This document shows, one piece after another, positions 50,501 through 58,640 of a stretch of DNA of 64,000 nt. The notes beneath the pieces were generated by a model that was given only the letters and a program-made list of their open reading frames with translations, did no database searches and was not told where the DNA came from. Made by a program: the position numbers and the translations under genes. Within the stretch, counting starts at the first letter, position 1, and every line of letters begins with the position of its first letter. Source of the DNA: Apteryx mantelli (Eukaryota > Chordata > Aves > Apterygiformes > Apterygidae); NCBI RefSeq assembly GCF_036417845.1, contig NC_089980.1, positions 66,400,501 to 66,464,500 on the forward strand, in the 5' to 3' direction.

Positions 50501-52652
50501 AGTCCTCTGGTGCTGCTCTAATTCCTGGCAATATATCTTAGTTTTGAGTTTTAAAGTTATTATTTGAATAACTAATTCACTCGAACTGAATTTTCCTGCT
50601 TAAATACTCAATCCTCATTAACATGAGAAATGCTAGTGCTGGCTCTGCACAGGCCCATGTCTGAGAAGGTGATTCCTGTCCTTGGTACTAGTTGACAAGA
50701 AGAAAAATACAATGCAGCTTACCTCACAGAGTTGTCACTGTTCTCCATGCACAGACTTCAGCAGCTGTGATTACTGCTTTATCTTAACAGGGCTGACAAG
50801 GGTCTGCAGGTTACCAAAGCATGGCTGTACAGTGCCATAGTGGCAGTTTCCTTTCAGTAAACCCTAAAAAATGATTTGACTCCAAATCATTTTTAGTGCT
50901 GGAAAAAAAAAAAATCAGGGACATATTTCACAGAACAGGCTGTACCATTTCCATCAGTCTTTCTGAGGCATTTCTGAAGATGAACTGATTTCTAAAGCTC
51001 AGCATGTTTGACACCAGCCAGTTGGATTTTCTCAGTGGTTTCTCAGTGTTCAGTTCTACTTGTTATATCTGATGTGCTCACACAAGTGTTTAAATAGTGA
51101 AGCTATTCCAGTTATTAGCTTGGCCTGTCAGCAGGATAACAGCAAGATGCCATCTTTTATATTAGGCCAATTTCCTACCAGGAACTGCCATTTCTCCTCT
51201 ATTCTGTTTTGAGTGACAGTTCCCTGCCTGCATTGCTGTTCTGTAGGAGGATCTCCATGGTGCGAGATCTGAGAAGGGAGCAGTGCAGGAGCACATCACA
51301 GGGGTGCTGCTGCTCTGCAGTTGCACAGGGGTCTGTACTTTTCCTCCATGGATTTGAGAGCAAAGGGGATGCACAAGGAATGGGGCAGAGCCAGCACTGT
51401 GTCACTAGAGCCTTGCTCTAGTCAGAAACTTTAGGAGTGACAAGGCTCCATTTTCCTCCAAGCAAGCCCATCACCAAGTGAGACTTCCGAGATTCCCTAC
51501 CAACTGCTCAGCTCTTTAGTACTGTCTCCTTCCCAGCTCTTAGAAATTATTTGACAACATTAAAGAACACAGTTGGTGCCGTGGACCCATAACATTCAGC
51601 ATCACCACTACTAGCTCTCCTCCTCTTCATAGAATCACAGATGTTACTTAACATGTGAGGTCCACTGCCTGAGCATGACTCCCTGGCTATCTTTTATATC
51701 CTGAAGCCTCCCAAAATGCTTGCATTAAATAGAAGAAGAGACTGAAATCCACATGCACAACTTTCAGCATGCCCCTCAGCTGTATGCTCATATTTTTGAT
51801 AGCATCAGCTGACTATTTGTCAGATGGTTTAGCTTTTTTGTGAGATTTTGTATGAGAGGGGGAAGGATGAATAAACATATTTGGGGGTTCTGCCATAAGC
51901 CCAAATACTGGCCACTGTGAGAGATGGCAACAGACTCTTCTGCTCCCTCTTCCTGAGAGCTACAGCTCTTGAGGAACAAGTACTCACAAAGCTGTAAGAC
52001 ATCTTTCTGCCAGCCATATGCACACAAGTACCAAAATATTTCTCAGCATAAGCCAGATTAACCCTGTGGGATGATATTCCAGCAATATCCCCACAACTGC
52101 CTCTCAACTGTAGTGTTGATTAAAATGGGGCCCCCATTACACTGTTTGCTTCATGCAAACTCCTGCTGTACAACCTGCAGACATGTCAGACAGAATAGGG
52201 CTGTTCCAATTAGCCGGGGCTACTGCTGCACTGGAGAAATGCGGTACTTCTCTGCAAGCACGGTAGACTTTTTTTTTTTAATTAGCCACAATTATTGTGG
52301 CTATTAGTAAATCAGATGTTCTAAAGCCTGCAGAACCATTTAATGAAGCAGTATATCTGGGCTAGTCAATATGAGAATGAGTACAGGGCTTAGGGGAATA
52401 CAAATATAGAACATAGACCTCCGTCTCATTCTTATTCTTCTTGAGCTGCTCCTGTCTGTCTTGTTGCAGAACGCAGGCCTACACACAGTGACGTCCACAC
52501 CCTTGAACTGTGGCCCCCACCTGCGGGTGCTGCTCCAGCGCCCAGCAAACGAGAAGCTACTCTTGCTGCTCCCTGTTGGCTATCCCAAGAAAGATGCCAC
52601 TGTGCCTGCACTGACCCGAAAGCCACTGGAAGACATCATGGTGGTCATGTGA
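35386..52652 (+). CDS. IYD: Iodotyrosine deiodinase (IYD), complete spliced gene, 5 coding exons, 291 aa
   Basis: IYD is an NADPH-dependent, FMN-containing enzyme that removes iodide from mono- and di-iodotyrosine, recycling iodide in thyroid cells. The joined exons 35386-35566, 45965-46159, 48215-48374, 50231-50387 and 52470-52652 give 876 nt, close to the about 289 residues of mammalian IYD. Seen: an N-terminal membrane anchor (about residues 8-23), an acidic juxtamembrane stretch including [10 protein letters not shown], and a nitroreductase-fold domain from about residue 85. FMN-binding residues are present: RRSVR (102-106), SPSGAH (128-133), and Thr239/Thr241 in [11 protein letters not shown]. 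Substrate-lid residues Glu159, Tyr163 and Lys184 are kept. Intron phases are 1, 1, 2 and 0, all GT/AG, and no exon is broken. The first residues (MAFFSSLTP) fit a non-mammalian IYD. The neighbours expected in mammals (PPP1R14C, PLEKHG1) were not found in this window. Confidence 0.97.
36574..36694. repeat. Minisatellite of about 14-bp units with inverted TAGCAATA/TATTGCTA halves
   Basis: The unit attgctacatacct is repeated about four times, then interrupted. The longer block cttagcaatatacct appears at both ends as a direct repeat. TAGCAATA and TATTGCTA are reverse complements, so the tract can also fold on itself. It lies in IYD intron 1 and is probably variable in length. Confidence 0.85.
39345..39650 (-). 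mobile_element. CR1/L3-type LINE fragment in IYD intron 1
   Basis: The antisense blocks 'gctattccaaaacttcactc', 'aaaatttcttctaatgg', 'cagattacctctcaatcttc' and the tail 'taagaatccctctccaac' follow the order seen in CR1/L3 3' regions. It is non-coding and strongly diverged. Confidence 0.65.
40110..40640 (+). mobile_element. CR1/L3-type LINE reverse-transcriptase remnant in IYD intron 1
   Basis: A block with ctcaaggatcagtcttggga followed by ccagtctttattatctgat corresponds to the RT segment just before the FADD box. A later block with atcctaaaaggcatccagag matches the downstream 'ILGCI.RGIS' region. The FADD box itself is not readable. Indels break all frames. It has the opposite orientation to the fragment at 39345-39650, so they are separate insertions or a rearranged one. 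Confidence 0.65.
41107..41205. repeat. AT-rich microsatellite tract
   Basis: Mixed TTTATTTA, TATATA and TTTCTTATA runs of about 100 bp, a low-complexity tract in IYD intron 1. An (AAAC)n run follows at 41231-41247. Confidence 0.85.
45204..45221 (+). repeat. Three long G-runs (possible G-quadruplex)
   Basis: GGGGG, GGGGGG and GGGGG are separated by single A residues. This gives three G-runs of five or six; splitting a long run could supply four short ones. It lies about 740 bp before IYD exon 2, on the coding strand. Structure formation is not shown. Confidence 0.6.
45965..46159 (+). CDS. IYD: IYD coding exon 2 (start of flavin domain, RRSVR)
   Basis: The acceptor is TTGTTTTCTTGCAG and the donor is CAG|GTATGG at 46160. 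It encodes residues 61-126, including [18 protein letters not shown]; the Arg-Arg-Ser-x-Arg group binds the FMN phosphate in this family. Phase 1 on both sides. Confidence 0.96.
46160..48214 (+). other. IYD intron 2 (2.1 kb)
   Basis: A phase 1 GT/AG intron. No repeat family or exon is recognised in it. The pyrimidine tract before exon 3 (ttcctgtttttgtacccag) is good. Confidence 0.9.
48215..48374 (+). CDS. IYD: IYD coding exon 3 (FMN loop and substrate lid)
   Basis: It encodes residues 126-179, including [12 protein letters not shown] (flavin loop) and the acidic [12 protein letters not shown] lid with Glu159 and Tyr163, which close over iodotyrosine. The donor is AG|GTACAA at 48375, phase 2. 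GTACAA is a weaker than average donor by eye. Confidence 0.96.
48375..50230 (+). other. IYD intron 3 (1.9 kb)
   Basis: A phase 2 GT/AG intron, AT-rich, with no recognised exon or repeat. If the weak donor at 48375 were skipped, the frame would run into a stop about 45 codons later (48508-48510). Confidence 0.9.
50231..50387 (+). CDS. IYD: IYD coding exon 4
   Basis: It encodes residues 179-231: [20 protein letters not shown], the [18 protein letters not shown] segment and the helix ending LLAALQ. Lys184, part of the substrate lid, is present. The donor is CAG|GTATGT at 50388, phase 0. Confidence 0.96.
50864..50896. repeat. Near-perfect inverted repeat in IYD intron 4
   Basis: CTAAAAAATGATTTG and CAAATCATTTTTAG flank a 4-nt loop; the arms match except for one extra A. 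The AT-rich arm could be a relic of a small inverted-repeat element. The stem is too short for a typical pre-miRNA. Confidence 0.8.
52283..52303. repeat. Perfect 9-bp hairpin in IYD intron 4
   Basis: TAGCCACAA and TTGTGGCTA flank a 3-nt loop, about 167 bp before exon 5. The function is unknown. Confidence 0.85.
52470..52652 (+). CDS. IYD: IYD coding exon 5 (C-terminus and stop)
   Basis: It encodes residues 232-291 and ends at TGA (52650-52652). It contains [17 protein letters not shown], whose Thr239 and Thr241 contact the flavin, and the [17 protein letters not shown] strand near the dimer interface. The acceptor is cctgtctgtcttgttgcag. Confidence 0.96.
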   Translation, partial: NAGLHTVTSTPLNCGPHLRVLLQRPANEKLLLLLPVGYPKKDATVPALTRKPLEDIMVVM

Positions 52653-53045
52653 GCCCCGTGCCACAAGGAAGGAGCCCACTCTAGTGCCAGCTAGTAAGCA
52701 TTAGTCCTCTAAAGTTGTTGTTGCTTTTCCTGTGTATTCTGCCCAGCTTTCATTCTCCTGTCACTGCTGCTCTGGCTATTTACACCTATATATCTTTTAG
52801 TGCATTTAGTGAATTTGACAGGTGCTATTATCAATGAGCCTAGCTGATTGTTCCAGGGAAAACCTACAATGGCATTTAAATGACCTTCATCACTTGATTT
52901 TTCTTTTGTGCTTTATGGGACAAATCTCTCCTTGAACTGGAATGTATCTTCTCCTGATATTTTTGTGATTACCATTACACAGTTATTTTCACTTCAGAAT
53001 TTCAATGGAAGTTGTATTAAAAGATATAAAGAGACTTAAGCAGCT
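52653..53045 (+). other. Probable IYD 3' untranslated region and poly(A) site
   Basis: An ATTAAA signal at 53016-53021 is followed, about 45 nt later, by a GT-rich stretch (cagtgtgtgttc, about 53064-53075), a standard cleavage arrangement. No canonical AATAAA occurs between the stop and this point. The assignment is inferred from these signals only. Confidence 0.5.
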
Positions 53046-53611
53046 CAGCTGTCTTACACTGCTCAGTGTGTGTTCTTTAAATGCCCCTTCTTCTTTACTG
53101 TGTTCCATTTTGCATAGGAGAAAGATATTTTTCTCATATATAGCAGTATTTTCCCTACTTGATTGAGCTCAAAAGCCTTGCCTACATCCGACTTTTCTAA
53201 ACTACTGCTGGTACAAATCTCCTCAGTTGTGGGAGGCCTAGTATAAAAAAAGGAATCCAACTAATTTCCTTGTCATTTTTACATGTTCCAGGCACAGTTA
53301 GATTATATGACATCTATCAGCTAGGCCCCCTGTATTAGCTGCTTCCACTGGAAGGGATCCAGAATGAATTGCAATACTGATTATCCTATTAACACCTACA
53401 ACTATACCAGTTTTAAACTCCGAAATTTAAACTGCTTTAGAGACTCTGATAGAAAAAGGGTGCTTTTATGTCATGCCAAATCAGGCATATTTTGGTTTAT
53501 TTTAAGACCACTTTTCATAAAAGCAACTCTCCCTACAAAAGGCCTTGTCTACAGACAAGATTTGAATTGACATCACTCAGAGTGTCTGCACTGGAAGTGT
53601 TTGTGTTACTA

Positions 53612-53623
53612 CAGGCATACCTC
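53612..53623 (+). repeat. Tigger left terminal inverted repeat
   Basis: CAGGCATACCTC, the exact reverse complement of 55975-55986, preceded by the TA target site. Confidence 0.95.
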
Positions 53624-54033
53624 ATTTTATTGCCCTTCACTTTATTGCGCTTCACAGATACTGCATTTTTTACAAATTGAAGGTTTGTGGCAGCCCTGCA
53701 TCGAGTGAGTCTGTTGGTGCCATTTTTCCAACAGCACGCTCACTTTGTGTTTCTGTGTCACATTTTGGTAATTCTCGCAATATTTCAAACTCTTTCATTA
53801 TTATTATATCTGTTATGGTGATCTGTGACCAGTGATCTTGGATGTTACTATTGTAATTGTTTTGGGGCGCCACGAACCGTGCCCATATAAGACGGTGAAC
53901 TTAATCGATAAATGTTGTGTGTGTTCTGACTGCTCCACCAACTGGCTGTTCCCCTGTCTCTCTCCCTCTCCTCGGGCCTCCCTATTTCCTGAGACACAAC
54001 AATATTGACATTAGGGCAATTAATAACCCTACA

Positions 54034-54288
54034 ATGGCCTCTAAGTGTTCAAGGGAAAGGAAGAGTCGCAGGTCTCTCCCTTTAAATCAAAAGCTAGAAA
54101 TGATGAAGCTTAGTGAGGAAGGCACGTTGAAAGCCGAGACAGGCCGAAAGCTTGGCCTCTTGCGCCAAACGGTTTGCCAAGTTGTGAGTGCAAAGGAAAA
54201 GTTCCTGAAGGAAATTCAAAGTGCTACTCCAGGGAACACACGAATGATAAGTGAAACAGCCTTCTTGCTGGTATGGAGAAAGTTTTAG
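54034..54288 (+). pseudogene. Tigger transposase, N-terminal DNA-binding part (frame-broken)
   Basis: It starts at an ATG ([13 protein letters not shown]) and encodes the helix-turn-helix of pogo/CENP-B-type transposases: a basic start, [13 protein letters not shown], then a recognition-helix-like [14 protein letters not shown]. The frame is lost near 54250 by small deletions and ends at a TAG (54286-54288). The second DNA-binding part (about 54290-54440) is scattered over several frames. Confidence 0.88.
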
Positions 54289-54439
54289 TGGTCTGGCTAG
54301 ATCAAACCAGCCACAACATTCCCTTAAGCCAAAGCCTCATCCAGAGCAGGGCTCTAACTCTCTTCAATTCTGTGAAGGCTGGGAGAGGTGAGGAAGCTGC
54401 AGAAGAAAAGTTTGAAGCTAGCAGAGGTGAGGTTGGTTC

Positions 54440-55396
54440 ATGAGGTTTAAGGAAGGAAGCCATCTCCATAACATAAAAGTGCCAGGTGAAGCAGCAAGTG
54501 CTGATGTAGAAACTGCAGCAAGTTATGCAGAAGATCTAGCTAAGATACTTGATGAAGGTGGCTACACTAAGCAACAGTTTTTCAATGTAGATGAAACAGC
54601 CTTATATTGGAAGAAGATGCCATCTAGGACTTTCATAGCTAGAGAGGAGAAGTCAAGGCCTGGCTTCAAAGCTTCAGAGGACAGGCTGACTCTCTTGTTA
54701 GGGCCTAATGCAGCTGGTGACTTCAAGCTGAAGCCAATGCTCATTTACCATGCCAAAAATCCTAGGGCCCTGAAGAATTATGCTAAATCTACTCTGCCTG
54801 TGCTCTATCAATGGAACAACAAAGCCTGGAGGACAGCACATCTGTTTACAACATGGTTTACTGAATATTTTAAGCCCACTGTTGAGACCTACTGCTCAGA
54901 AAAAAAGATGCTTTTCAAAATATTACTGCTCATTGACAATGCACCTGGTCACCCAAGAGCTCTGATGGAGATGTACAACGAGATTCCTGTTGTTTTCATG
55001 CCTGCTAACACGACATCCATTCTGCAGCCCATGGATCAAGGAGTCATTTCGACTTCCAAGTCTTATTATTTAAGCAATACATTTCGTAAGGCTAGAGCTG
55101 CCATAGACAGTGATTGCTCTGATGGATCTGGGCAAAGTAAATTGAAAACCTTCTGGAAAGGATTCACCATTCTAGATGCCATTAAGAACATTTGTGATTC
55201 ATGGGAGGAGGTCAAAATATCAACATTAACAGGAGTTTGGAAGAGGTTGATTCCAACCCTCATGGATGACTTGGAGGGGTTCAAGACTTCAGGGGAGGAA
55301 GCAACTGCAGATGTGGTGGAAATAGCAAGAGAACTAGAATTAGAAGTGGAGCCTGAAGACGTGACTGAATTGCTGCAATCTCGTGATAAAACTTGA
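54440..55396 (+). pseudogene. Tigger transposase, DDE/D catalytic part (open 318 codons)
   Basis: An open stretch of the RNase-H-like catalytic domain. Seen: [10 protein letters not shown] (first Asp, near 54590), [10 protein letters not shown] (second Asp, near 54940) and LQPMDQGVI (third Asp, near 55033), the D-D-D triad of the pogo group. It stops at TGA 55394-55396, but the same frame then continues ([14 protein letters not shown]) to another stop about 45 codons later. All catalytic residues seem intact; loss of the joined N-terminal domain makes it non-functional as it stands. Confidence 0.9.
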
Positions 55397-55974
55397 ACGG
55401 ATGAGGAGTTGCTTCTTATGGATGAGCAAAGCAAGTGGCTTCTTGAGAAGGAATCTACTCCTGGTGAAGATGCTGTGAGCATTGTTGAAATGACAACAAA
55501 GGATTTAGAGTATGACAGCGGCAGCGGCAGGGTTTGAGAGGACTGACTCCAAGTTCTGTTGTGGGTAAAATGCTATCGTCAAACAGCATCGCATGCTACA
55601 GAGAAATCCTTTGTGAAAGGAAGAGTCAATTGATGTGGCAAACTTCACTGCTGTCTTATTTAAGAAATTGCCACAGCCACCCCAGCCTTCAGCCACCACC
55701 ACCCTGATCAGTCAGCAGCCATCAACACTGAGGCAAGACCCTCCATCAGAAAAAGATTATGACTTGCTGAAGGCTCAGATGATGGTTAGCATTTTTTAGC
55801 AATAAAGTATTTTTTAATTAAGGTAGGTACATTGATTTTTTTATACATAATGCTATTGCACACTTAATAGACTACAGTATAGTGTAAACATAACTTTTAT
55901 ATGCACTGGGAAGCCAAAAAATTCCTATGTCTTGCTTTATTGCGGTGGTCTAGAACCAAACCCGCAATGTCTCT

Positions 55975-55986
55975 GAGGTATGCCTG
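55975..55986 (-). repeat. Tigger right terminal inverted repeat
   Basis: GAGGTATGCCTG, followed by TA (55987-55988); together with the left end it defines a precise TA-target insertion. Confidence 0.95.
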
Positions 55987-56794
55987 TATATCCATGTTGG
56001 CAGAGCCCCCTTGTGGAGTTTTGGTTTCTGCCTCTTTCTTGAACAGCACAAGATAAAAATACTGGAAGAGTGAAGTCCTCTCCTGAAGCTGGCTATGCTG
56101 TTACATACCTTCACTCCCTGCTCTCTGCTGCTTGTAACTCTTCTGAAAGGCCTGAGACAAATTCAGCCAAATTAGCTGCAGCCTCCCTTGTCAATTGCTC
56201 ACATTTACTCACATTTGTCTGAAATGAGTTAGGGCATATTTTACGTGATCTGCTGTCAGCTAAGCAAGTGGTGAGGATAATACTTGGAACAGGTACAGCT
56301 TTTTAGAGTGTAATGTCTGTCTGTCACCTAATGTGAAAAACTATTTTTCTCTCTGGCAGACCATTTTGCTGGTATTTAGCAGGCATGGCTATGTGTCCAT
56401 CTGCTCTGCTAGCCCCGTTTCCCCTATCCTTTCCACATACTCAGTAGTATAGCAAAGGCAGGGAGTTTCTAATGCAGACCTAGCCTGAAATGAGGTTTGT
56501 AACAGTACAGTAAAATCAAAAAGACGACCCATGTAAACACACTTGCTGCATTTTAGTTTAAATTCAACTGATTTCAACAAAACTAGAATTTGAAATAAGC
56601 ACTCAGAGAAGAGATTGGATTAGCTTAATTAAACCCATTCAGTTTAAACCCACATGAGCTTGTGTGTACAAGGCGATTTCTAGTATGGCTTCATAACTAA
56701 AAAGCAAAGAACTAAAACACATTAGAAATATATACCTCTCTATACCAAAAAAAAATTAAGATTTTCTTTTGCATGTTTGCATGTTTTGCCAAGG
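55987..56794. other. Non-coding DNA, nothing assigned
   Basis: Host sequence between the Tigger copy and a CR1 fragment. No gene or repeat is recognised. Confidence 0.5.
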
Positions 56795-58330
56795 CTGCCG
56801 TCAACCTTCACATCCTCAACCAGTTCTTCCCTGTTTGTTAGTAGTAGGTCCAAGAGAGCATTTCCTGCAGTTGGTTCATCAAACACCTGCATCAAGAAAT
56901 TGTTAGAGGGCTGCTGAACCCAGGGAACTCCAGAACCCAGGGGATTCCTCATGTGCCAGTCTGATGGATGTGGCTGCTGCTGATCCCATTGGTAGACCTG
57001 GCCAGTACTAAGACTGAACACATATTCCAAAGAGGCAGGTACACACACATCACTCACACAACACAAACACAGCTGGCCACACAGACTAACACAGTCAGAG
57101 ACTGCTTTTACCAGCCTGCCTTTACCAGCACTCACATAAACAAGAATACAGATAGCCAAGTCCTGTTCCTACTATCCTGCTAATCAAAATTGGAGTTCAC
57201 TAGTGAAAACACTCATACCTTCACTCTTTAGATTCACAGGCACAACCACATTCATGGATCCTTTGAGCATTAGCATGGACTCTGAGTCCATACCCAGACC
57301 CTGGGCTCCTTAAACAGTCTCATATCTTGAGTCTTTCAAGATGTGGGTCTCCTCCTACTTGCTGGCTAGTCCAGCTTGAAGATTGCAGCAGCTTATACGA
57401 AAACACACACACACACACAGAGTGGACTGCAATCAACTAGGGAAGCACACACCCCAGTCTCTCCAGTTGCTGGCACACAAGATTATGGGCCCCTAAGGCC
57501 TGTATCTATCAATTACATCATTTCAATCATGTGAGCTATCTCATCATGTCTTCGTAAACCCAATAAGGTCACAGCTCTGCAACTGTGCAAAGTCTTCTAA
57601 TTCCTTCTGCTTGTTCCTCATGCTACATGCATTTGTATAGAGGCATTTGAGATGGGCCCCAAGTCATGTTGCTTTCACAGAGGAGGTGGGAGAGCCTCCC
57701 TTGTCATGCTGTGCCCAGGACACATCTGCTCTGCCCCTTGTGCTTTTGTTTCTCTTCAGGTTATGGTAACCATCCCCCAGCATATGTAGTTTAAAGCCCT
57801 TCTCACTAGGTTAGCAAGCCTGTTTGCAAGCACACTCTTGCCCCACCTTGTCAGATGTGTGCCAGCCCTTGCTCCTCAGAGAGAATCCCGTGGCCACAGA
57901 AGCCAGAGCCCTGCCTGCAACACCAGCCATGCAACCAGGTGTGACCCACGGGGTGAGTCCACTTCTGCTGAGGCATTTCTCCCTTTACTGGAGAGGAGAC
58001 AGGCCCTGGGCCCAAATGCCCTTCTCCTTGCCCCCAGAGCCAACTAATCACTCTTGATATGCTCCCAGTTACTTTTGGCAGCATCAGTGGTGCCCATGTG
58101 GATAAGCAGCAAGGGGTTGAGGTCAAGGACTGACACAACATCCCTGATCCTGGCTGCTGGGAAGTAGCAAACCTCCTGAGACATCAGGTCAGATCGGCAG
58201 GCAGGTGCCTCTGTCCCCAGCAGCAGGCAGTCTCCAGTGAGTGCCCCTCACTTTTCCCCTTCGTGCATGCACTAGGGGAAAGTCAACCACCTTCACATTT
58301 CCCTCAAGGTGACACACCTGCCCACCTCTC
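56795..58330 (-). mobile_element. CR1 LINE, ORF1 C-terminal part plus ORF2 endonuclease part, lacking its 3' half
   Basis: Read on the minus strand, the first part carries an SGNH/GDSL-like ORF1: LLLIHMGTTDAAKSNWEHIK (about 58115-58056, GTTD where GTND is usual), then after a stop ALGARRRAFGP, and later TRWGKSVLANRLANLV. These match the esterase-like ORF1 of CR1 elements. Further on, 57000-56795 encodes the endonuclease segment LMQVFDEPTAGNALLDLLLT followed by NREELVEDVKVDGSLG. The order ORF1 then endonuclease is normal for CR1. The sequence stops being CR1-like just after GSLG, so the reverse transcriptase and 3' end are missing, which is unusual because CR1 copies normally lose the 5' side. 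A CA-repeat (57402-57418) lies inside the element. Confidence 0.85.
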
Positions 58331-58394
58331 CCTGCAGGACTTGGCACTCTCTCAGCTCATGAACAATGACGGCAATGCCACAGTGTGCTGCTGC

Positions 58395-58640
58395 CACCCT
58401 GCCAGGAAGAAAAAGAAAAAGAAAGGAAGGAAGGAGCAAAGAAGGAAGGAGCAAGGAATGACCATGGAAGGAGAGAGGAGGGAGAAATGAGGAAGGAGGA
58501 ATGAGGAAGAAAGAAAAGAGAAAGAAAAATAAAAAAAAAAGAAAAAAGAAAAAAGAAGAAAACAGAAAGAAGAAAAAAAAGAAAAAGAAAAGAAAAAGAA
58601 AGAAAAAGAAAGAGAGAAGTATAAAGGAAAAAGCGGGGGG
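58395..58640 (+). repeat. Purine-strand tract (A/G-only, about 230 bp)
   Basis: An almost uninterrupted run of A and G with mixed GGAAG, AAAAG and AAAGA units, ending in a G-run (58634-58643). The other strand is all pyrimidine. Such mirror-type purine tracts can form intramolecular triplexes and often stall polymerases. The long pyrimidine-strand reading frames across it are a composition artefact. Confidence 0.9.

Larger units (their letters stand above)
50388..52469 (+). other. IYD intron 4 (2.1 kb)
   Basis: A phase 0 GT/AG intron. It holds two short perfect or near-perfect hairpins (50864-50896 and 52283-52303). Nothing else is recognised. Confidence 0.9.
53612..55986 (+). mobile_element. 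Tigger1-like (pogo/Tc1-mariner) DNA transposon, nearly full length
   Basis: A 2375-bp element bounded by perfect 12-bp terminal inverted repeats (CAGGCATACCTC and GAGGTATGCCTG) and flanked on both sides by the target dinucleotide TA (53610-53611 and 55987-55988). The size, ends, sub-terminal TTTATTGC repeats and internal sequence match my recollection of the mammalian Tigger1 element (about 2.4 kb) very closely over the whole length. It encodes a pogo-type transposase in broken frames and keeps an AATAAA at 55801-55806. Such high resemblance to a mammalian element in a CR1-rich sauropsid window points to horizontal transfer. An exact divergence figure needs an alignment. Confidence 0.93.

Noticed and set aside
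50864..50896. Candidate microRNA precursor
   Set aside because: The stem is only about 14 bp with a 4-nt loop, too short for Drosha/Dicer substrates.
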